From assembly GCA_964603025.1 (NCBI GenBank), contig CAZRTO010000031.1, positions 1 through 16,325 on the forward strand: 16,325 nucleotides of DNA, written 5' to 3'. Below the pieces are notes generated by a model, which was not told the origin of the DNA, searched no databases, and saw only the letters and a program-made list of their open reading frames with translations. The DNA is from CALFCX01 sp964603025 (GTDB taxonomy: Bacteria; Margulisbacteria; WOR-1; JAKLHX01). Positions 12,992 through 16,325 of the stretch are shown one piece after another; position 1 is the stretch's first letter, and the number at the start of each line of letters is the position of its first letter. The translations under genes and the position numbers were made by a program.

Positions 12992-15449
12992 CAGGCGGAT
13001 TTTGTGTTCTGAGATGTTCGCCCACAAAAGCCAGCAGTTCATCCTTCTTTATCGGTTTTGTCATATGGCCGTCGCAGCCGGCTTCCATTGACATCTTTAT
13101 CTCTTCGGGCATCCCGAACGCCGAGACGGCTATTATCCTGGTGTGCCCGCGGCCTGTTGCTGCTTCAGTCTCCCTCATCTTTCTGGATGTGTCGTAACCG
13201 TTGAGCACGGGGATCTTCAGGTCCATAAAGACCAGATCGTAGTCGCTGTTCTCAAACATCTGCAGGGCTTTTCCCCCGTCCTCCGCCAGATCGACGGTTA
13301 TCTCCGGATGCCCAGAAAAATATTCCTTGAATAGATACCTAAGCGTTTCGGAATCCTCCACGAAGAGTATCCTGGCGTTAGGCAGGGTTCCGTCCGGTCG
13401 TTCTTCCGCCTTTTTTTCCGGTTCCATGTCCGGCACGCTGTTTTTGTCCTCCAGCCTTATGGTAAAGTAAAAGGTGCTGCCGGTCCCCGGCATGCTTTCA
13501 ACCCATATCTCTCCGCCCATTAGCTCGATAAGCTGTTTTGATATGGTAAGCCCAAGCCCGGTGCCGCTGTGTTTATGGGTTATGCTTACTTCGGCTTGCG
13601 AGAATTTTTCAAATATTTCTTCGGTCTTGTCCGCGGGTATGCCTATTCCGGTGTCCTGTACGGAAAAAAAGAGCTTGTCCTTGCCGGCCCCGTGATATCC
13701 CGCATTCACTGTTATTCCACCCTCGTCGGTGAACTTTATCGCGTTGCCTATCAGGTTGACGAGCACTTCCTGCAGCCTTATCGGATCGCAGGCGATCATA
13801 TCCTCGACATTTTCATCCACACGGTATGTAAGCTCAAGGCCTTTTTCCCTCGCGGAGTATTCGAGCATTTTTACGGTCCGGAAAAGCAGCCCTCTTAGCG
13901 TGAATTTTCTGTTCTCAAGGGCAAAACGGCCTGATTCTATCTTGGCCATGTCCAATATGCTGTTCACCATGCTTAACAGGTTCTCTCCGGCGTATCTTAC
14001 GGCCTGGACGCATCTTTTCTGTTTTTGGTCCAGCCTTGAATCGGACAACAGGTCCGCGGCCGCTATTATAGCCGCGATCGGAGTGCGTATCCCGTGGCTC
14101 ATGTTGGCGATGAAATTGCTCTTTGCCCTGCTTGCCTCTATGGCCGTGTTCTTTTCTCTTTCAAGGGCGCTGTTCAACTGGATTATCCTCTGTTCGTCCA
14201 TTCTCTTTTGCGTGCTGTCCCTGGAGATCCCCAGGACCTTGGTGGCGACCCCGTTGTCATCCTTGAGCGGAATGAGCCATGTATCGAGCCAGAGCTCCTT
14301 GTACGGGAACTTGGTCATGCTGCTCACAAAGATCGATTCCCCTTTGGCTATGACATGTTTTATATTGTTCATCTGTCTTTGCGCGTCGTCGCCGGGGAAT
14401 ATCTCCGTTATGCTTTTTCCCTTCAATTCCGCGGCTGTTTTTCCGAACTGTCTTGCCCCGAATTCATTGGCGTAATCTATCCTTCCTTCACCATCCAGAG
14501 TGAATATGAAATCGTGGGAGCTTTCGGCAAGATCGCGGTATTTTTTCTCGCTCCTTAATAGCTCATTCTCAAAAGCCTTTCTCTGGCTGATATCTCTGAT
14601 CGCAGTGAATACGAACTCCTCTTCTCCCAGCTTTATGAGCTTTACATACACTTCCACCGGGATGCGGACGCCGTCTTTTCTGATATTCACCGCCTCTCCG
14701 AAAAATTCGCCTTTTATCCGGAGAGATCCCACCAGACCAGGAAAATTGTCCGATACTTCTTTAGGCACAAGATCCGAGGTGTTCATCCTTTTCAGCTCAT
14801 CTTTGGAATATCCGAGCATTCTTTCGGCCGCCTGGTTGCAGTCCAGTATCCTGCCGTCAATATTTTCCAGGAAGATCGCGTCAAAAACACTGTCGAGCAG
14901 TACCTGAAGCTTTAGCCGGTCCTGGCGTATCCTTTCCGCCGCCTTTTTCCTGTCCGTGATGTCGATGGAAAAAGCTATCAGGCCTATGACCGCGCCGTTC
15001 TTGTCCTTGACCGGGAATTTGTCGGTCTGGACCCACTTTTCTCCGCGTACCGTCTCGAGCATTTCTATGATGTTCCTTTTTGCCGAACCGCTGGAAATGA
15101 CCTTCATGTCATCATGCCAGTATTTTTCGCCGTATTTAGGGAAAAGCTCAAAGCAGGATTTTCCTTCAAGCTGTTTTTTGGTTTTTCCCACAAGGTCCGC
15201 GAAACTTTTGTTAGTGCGGATTATACGGTTCTCCCGGTCCTTGTAAAAGATCATGATCGGGGAGGAATCGATTATCGTCTCGATCTCCTGGTTCTGCTTG
15301 AACATTTCCTCGGCGTTCTTGATCTCGGACATGCACAGCTGATAGGACATCTTCCTGAGTATTTTGTACAGGATCACCACCGCCGACAGGCTGACGGCGG
15401 CCAAAAAGAACAGCAGAACGAACAGATGGGGATGAATAAAAGATTCCAT
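12984..15449 (-). CDS. Hybrid sensor histidine kinase (TM, three PAS, HisKA, HATPase, receiver)
   Basis: An 821-residue protein. One N-terminal membrane helix (about 8-30) is followed by three PAS domains (about 55-165, 175-295, 300-420), each ending in a PAC-like GxxxDITDRK, IRDISQRK or ISRDSTQKR segment. HisKA follows with FIANMSHGIRTP, His452; then HATPase with NLIGNAIKFTDEGG, VQDTGIGIP and GTGLGLTISKQLIELMGG; then a receiver domain (about 690-812) with the acidic VEDSE, phospho-accepting Asp743 in FMDLKIPVLNGYD, and the TKPIKK Lys. The residue after His452 is Gly (GGG) where HisKA kinases almost always have Glu. ATP-binding and receiver motifs are intact, so the gene is not decaying in any obvious way. 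The ATG at 15449 has AAAGGGA upstream and a promoter match at 15497-15469. It is the first gene of the long minus-strand run. Confidence 0.9.
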   Translation of the reverse strand: MESFIHPHLFVLLFFLAAVSLSAVVILYKILRKMSYQLCMSEIKNAEEMFKQNQEIETIIDSSPIMIFYKDRENRIIRTNKSFADLVGKTKKQLEGKSCFELFPKYGEKYWHDDMKVISSGSAKRNIIEMLETVRGEKWVQTDKFPVKDKNGAVIGLIAFSIDITDRKKAAERIRQDRLKLQVLLDSVFDAIFLENIDGRILDCNQAAERMLGYSKDELKRMNTSDLVPKEVSDNFPGLVGSLRIKGEFFGEAVNIRKDGVRIPVEVYVKLIKLGEEEFVFTAIRDISQRKAFENELLRSEKKYRDLAESSHDFIFTLDGEGRIDYANEFGARQFGKTAAELKGKSITEIFPGDDAQRQMNNIKHVIAKGESIFVSSMTKFPYKELWLDTWLIPLKDDNGVATKVLGISRDSTQKRMDEQRIIQLNSALEREKNTAIEASRAKSNFIANMSHGIRTPIAAIIAAADLLSDSRLDQKQKRCVQAVRYAGENLLSMVNSILDMAKIESGRFALENRKFTLRGLLFRTVKMLEYSAREKGLELTYRVDENVEDMIACDPIRLQEVLVNLIGNAIKFTDEGGITVNAGYHGAGKDKLFFSVQDTGIGIPADKTEEIFEKFSQAEVSITHKHSGTGLGLTISKQLIELMGGEIWVESMPGTGSTFYFTIRLEDKNSVPDMEPEKKAEERPDGTLPNARILFVEDSETLRYLFKEYFSGHPEITVDLAEDGGKALQMFENSDYDLVFMDLKIPVLNGYDTSRKMRETEAATGRGHTRIIAVSAFGMPEEIKMSMEAGCDGHMTKPIKKDELLAFVGEHLRTQNPPVL

Positions 15450-15468
15450 TTTTGTCCCTTTTTCGAGC

Positions 15469-15497
15469 TATATAAGTTTAGAATAAAAAACGCGCAA
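15469..15497 (-). promoter_or_regulatory. Predicted promoter of the hybrid kinase gene
   Basis: On the minus strand TTGCGC (15497-15492, 4 of 6) is followed by a 17-bp spacer and TATATA (15474-15469, 4 of 6). The ATG lies 19 nt after the -10, with AAAGGGA between, so this transcript would have a normal short leader with a ribosome binding site. The -35 touches the -35 of the divergent ABC gene. Confidence 0.4.
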
Positions 15498-15525
15498 AGA
15501 CAAGCTACTCCGCCGGTGATAGAAT
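15497..15525 (+). promoter_or_regulatory. Predicted extended -10 promoter of the ABC ATPase gene, leaderless
   Basis: AAGACA (15497-15502, 4 of 6) lies 17 bp before TAGAAT (15520-15525, 5 of 6), which carries the extended TG one base upstream (15517-15518). The ATG at 15532 begins only 6 nt after the -10, about where transcription should start. No Shine-Dalgarno precedes the ATG. Confidence 0.55.
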
Positions 15526-15531
15526 CCAGAT

Positions 15532-16325
15532 ATGGGCATTGTTATCGAAGTTGAAAAACTGGTAAAACAGTTCAAGGCCGCCAGGGCGGTTGACAATATA
15601 TCCTTTACGGTCGGACGCGGAGAGTGCTTTGGGCTGCTCGGCCCTAACGGTGCCGGAAAGACCACTACCGTGAATATGCTTTCCACACTTCTAAAACCCA
15701 CTTCCGGCAGAGCCCTTATAGCGGGATATGACGTTGGTACACAAAAGAACCAGGTAAGGGCCAGCATCGGTATGGTATTCCAGGAACCCGCGCTAGACTC
15801 TAAGCTTACCGGAAAAGAGAACCTTGAATTCCACGCGATGATGTACGGAATTGCGCCTAGATCGTATAAAAAGAGCATTTCCGAACTTTTGGACCTGGTC
15901 GAGCTGTCCGAAAAGGCGGATACACTGGTGCAGAACTATTCAGGAGGGATGAAACGCAGGCTTGAGATAGCCAGGGGGCTTATACAAAAGCCGAAGGTCC
16001 TTTTTCTTGACGAGCCCACGCTGGGACTCGATTCTCAGACCAGAAGGTGCATATGGGACTACATAAAAGGGTTATTGTCCGAGAAGAATATTTCCATAAT
16101 CCTGACCACTCACTATATGGAAGAAGCCGATTTTTTATGCGACAGGATAGCCATAATAGACAGCGGCAGGATAATAGCTCTCGGCACGCCGAAAGAGCTT
16201 AAGGACAGCCAGGGCGGCGATGTCCTGACGCTTGAGGTTGAAAGCGCGAGCGGGACTTTCACGAAGGCCCTGTCGGCCATGGCTGGCATAAGGTCCATAA
16301 AAGAATATCAGGAATGTCAGAAGTG
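15532..16325 (+). CDS. ABC transporter ATP-binding protein, DrrA-like (3' end beyond window)
   Basis: The reading frame is open for 264 codons to the window edge. It is the ATPase of an ABC exporter of the daunorubicin-resistance (DrrA/CcmA-like) type. Walker A is GLLGPNGAGKTTT (about 38-50), the Q-loop VFQEP near 85, the signature YSGGMKRRLEIARGL near 140, Walker B VLFLDEPTLGLD near 164, and the H-loop TTHYMEEAD near 195. The substrate cannot be read from the ATPase. A permease gene is expected directly downstream outside the window. The start is fixed by the family N-terminus (IEVEKLVKQF) and the promoter 6 nt upstream; there is no ribosome binding site. Ile is encoded 14 of 21 times by ATA and Arg 8 of 13 times by AGG, in keeping with the neighbours by eye. 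Confidence 0.93.
   Translation, partial: MGIVIEVEKLVKQFKAARAVDNISFTVGRGECFGLLGPNGAGKTTTVNMLSTLLKPTSGRALIAGYDVGTQKNQVRASIGMVFQEPALDSKLTGKENLEFHAMMYGIAPRSYKKSISELLDLVELSEKADTLVQNYSGGMKRRLEIARGLIQKPKVLFLDEPTLGLDSQTRRCIWDYIKGLLSEKNISIILTTHYMEEADFLCDRIAIIDSGRIIALGTPKELKDSQGGDVLTLEVESASGTFTKALSAMAGIRSIKEYQECQK

Noticed and set aside
12971..13042. Upstream ATG of the GAF kinase at 13042 (651-aa version)
   Set aside because: It adds 24 residues without family character, overlaps the hybrid kinase by 59 bp, and lies upstream of an extended -10; the Met at 12970 fits better.
13729..14475. 248-codon plus-strand hydrophobic open frame opposite the hybrid kinase
   Set aside because: Its apparent hydrophobicity comes from reading the kinase codons in antisense; the kinase domains are intact on the other strand.
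15468..15878. 136-codon minus-strand open frame opposite the ABC ATPase
   Set aside because: Mirror of Walker A and Q-loop coding sequence; it would also cover the divergent promoter region.
1..16325. CRISPR array, IS element, phage or toxin-antitoxin module
   Set aside because: No regularly spaced repeats, transposase, integrase or small paired toxin/antitoxin genes are visible on either strand.

Overview
The window reads as ordinary, densely packed chromosome from an uncultivated, probably anaerobic bacterium. GC is near the middle of the range by eye. AUA is the preferred Ile codon and AGG the preferred Arg codon. Pyruvate-type oxidation uses a four-subunit 2-oxoacid:ferredoxin oxidoreductase. 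A Ycf45/SpoIIIAA-like R3H ATPase is present although nothing else points to sporulation or photosynthesis. These traits fit candidate phyla such as Margulisbacteria/WOR-1 or Omnitrophota, but the sequence alone does not settle the taxon. I see no phage, IS element, CRISPR array or defence system.

Layout. At the left edge a tRNA-Gln(CUG), cut by the window end, a 12-bp perfect inverted repeat and a two-helix mini membrane protein all lie on the minus strand. Divergent from them is nadB (L-aspartate oxidase, plus strand), which ends 3 bp from a convergent gene. From 15449 down to 1998 thirteen minus-strand genes run almost without gaps: a hybrid PAS histidine kinase, a membrane GAF histidine kinase, alr, dnaX, ybaB, recR, a Yip1-like membrane protein, porG-porD-porA-porB, an HU-type protein and the R3H ATPase. 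Many stop and start codons abut or overlap, so translational coupling is likely. At the right edge a drrA-like ABC ATPase gene starts on the plus strand and runs off the window.

How the genes fit together. The alr, dnaX-ybaB-recR, por and HU/R3H genes are housekeeping: cell wall D-alanine, clamp loading, recombinational repair, acetyl-CoA and ferredoxin metabolism, and nucleoid or nucleic-acid binding. They appear to share long transcripts that may begin at two sensor-kinase genes. Neither kinase has a separate response-regulator gene nearby.

The most interesting signals are regulatory and mechanistic. (1) Three extended -10 promoters (TGnTANAAT) lie only 6 to 12 nt before the start codons of nadB, the second kinase and the ABC gene, which predicts leaderless or nearly leaderless mRNAs. 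(2) Divergent -10 boxes overlap base for base between nadB and the mini membrane gene. (3) The hybrid kinase has Gly in place of the acidic residue next to its phospho-accepting His. (4) A seven-A run just after the dnaX ATPase/domain III region would give a gamma-like short product if slippage occurs. I found no clear previously undescribed multi-gene system.
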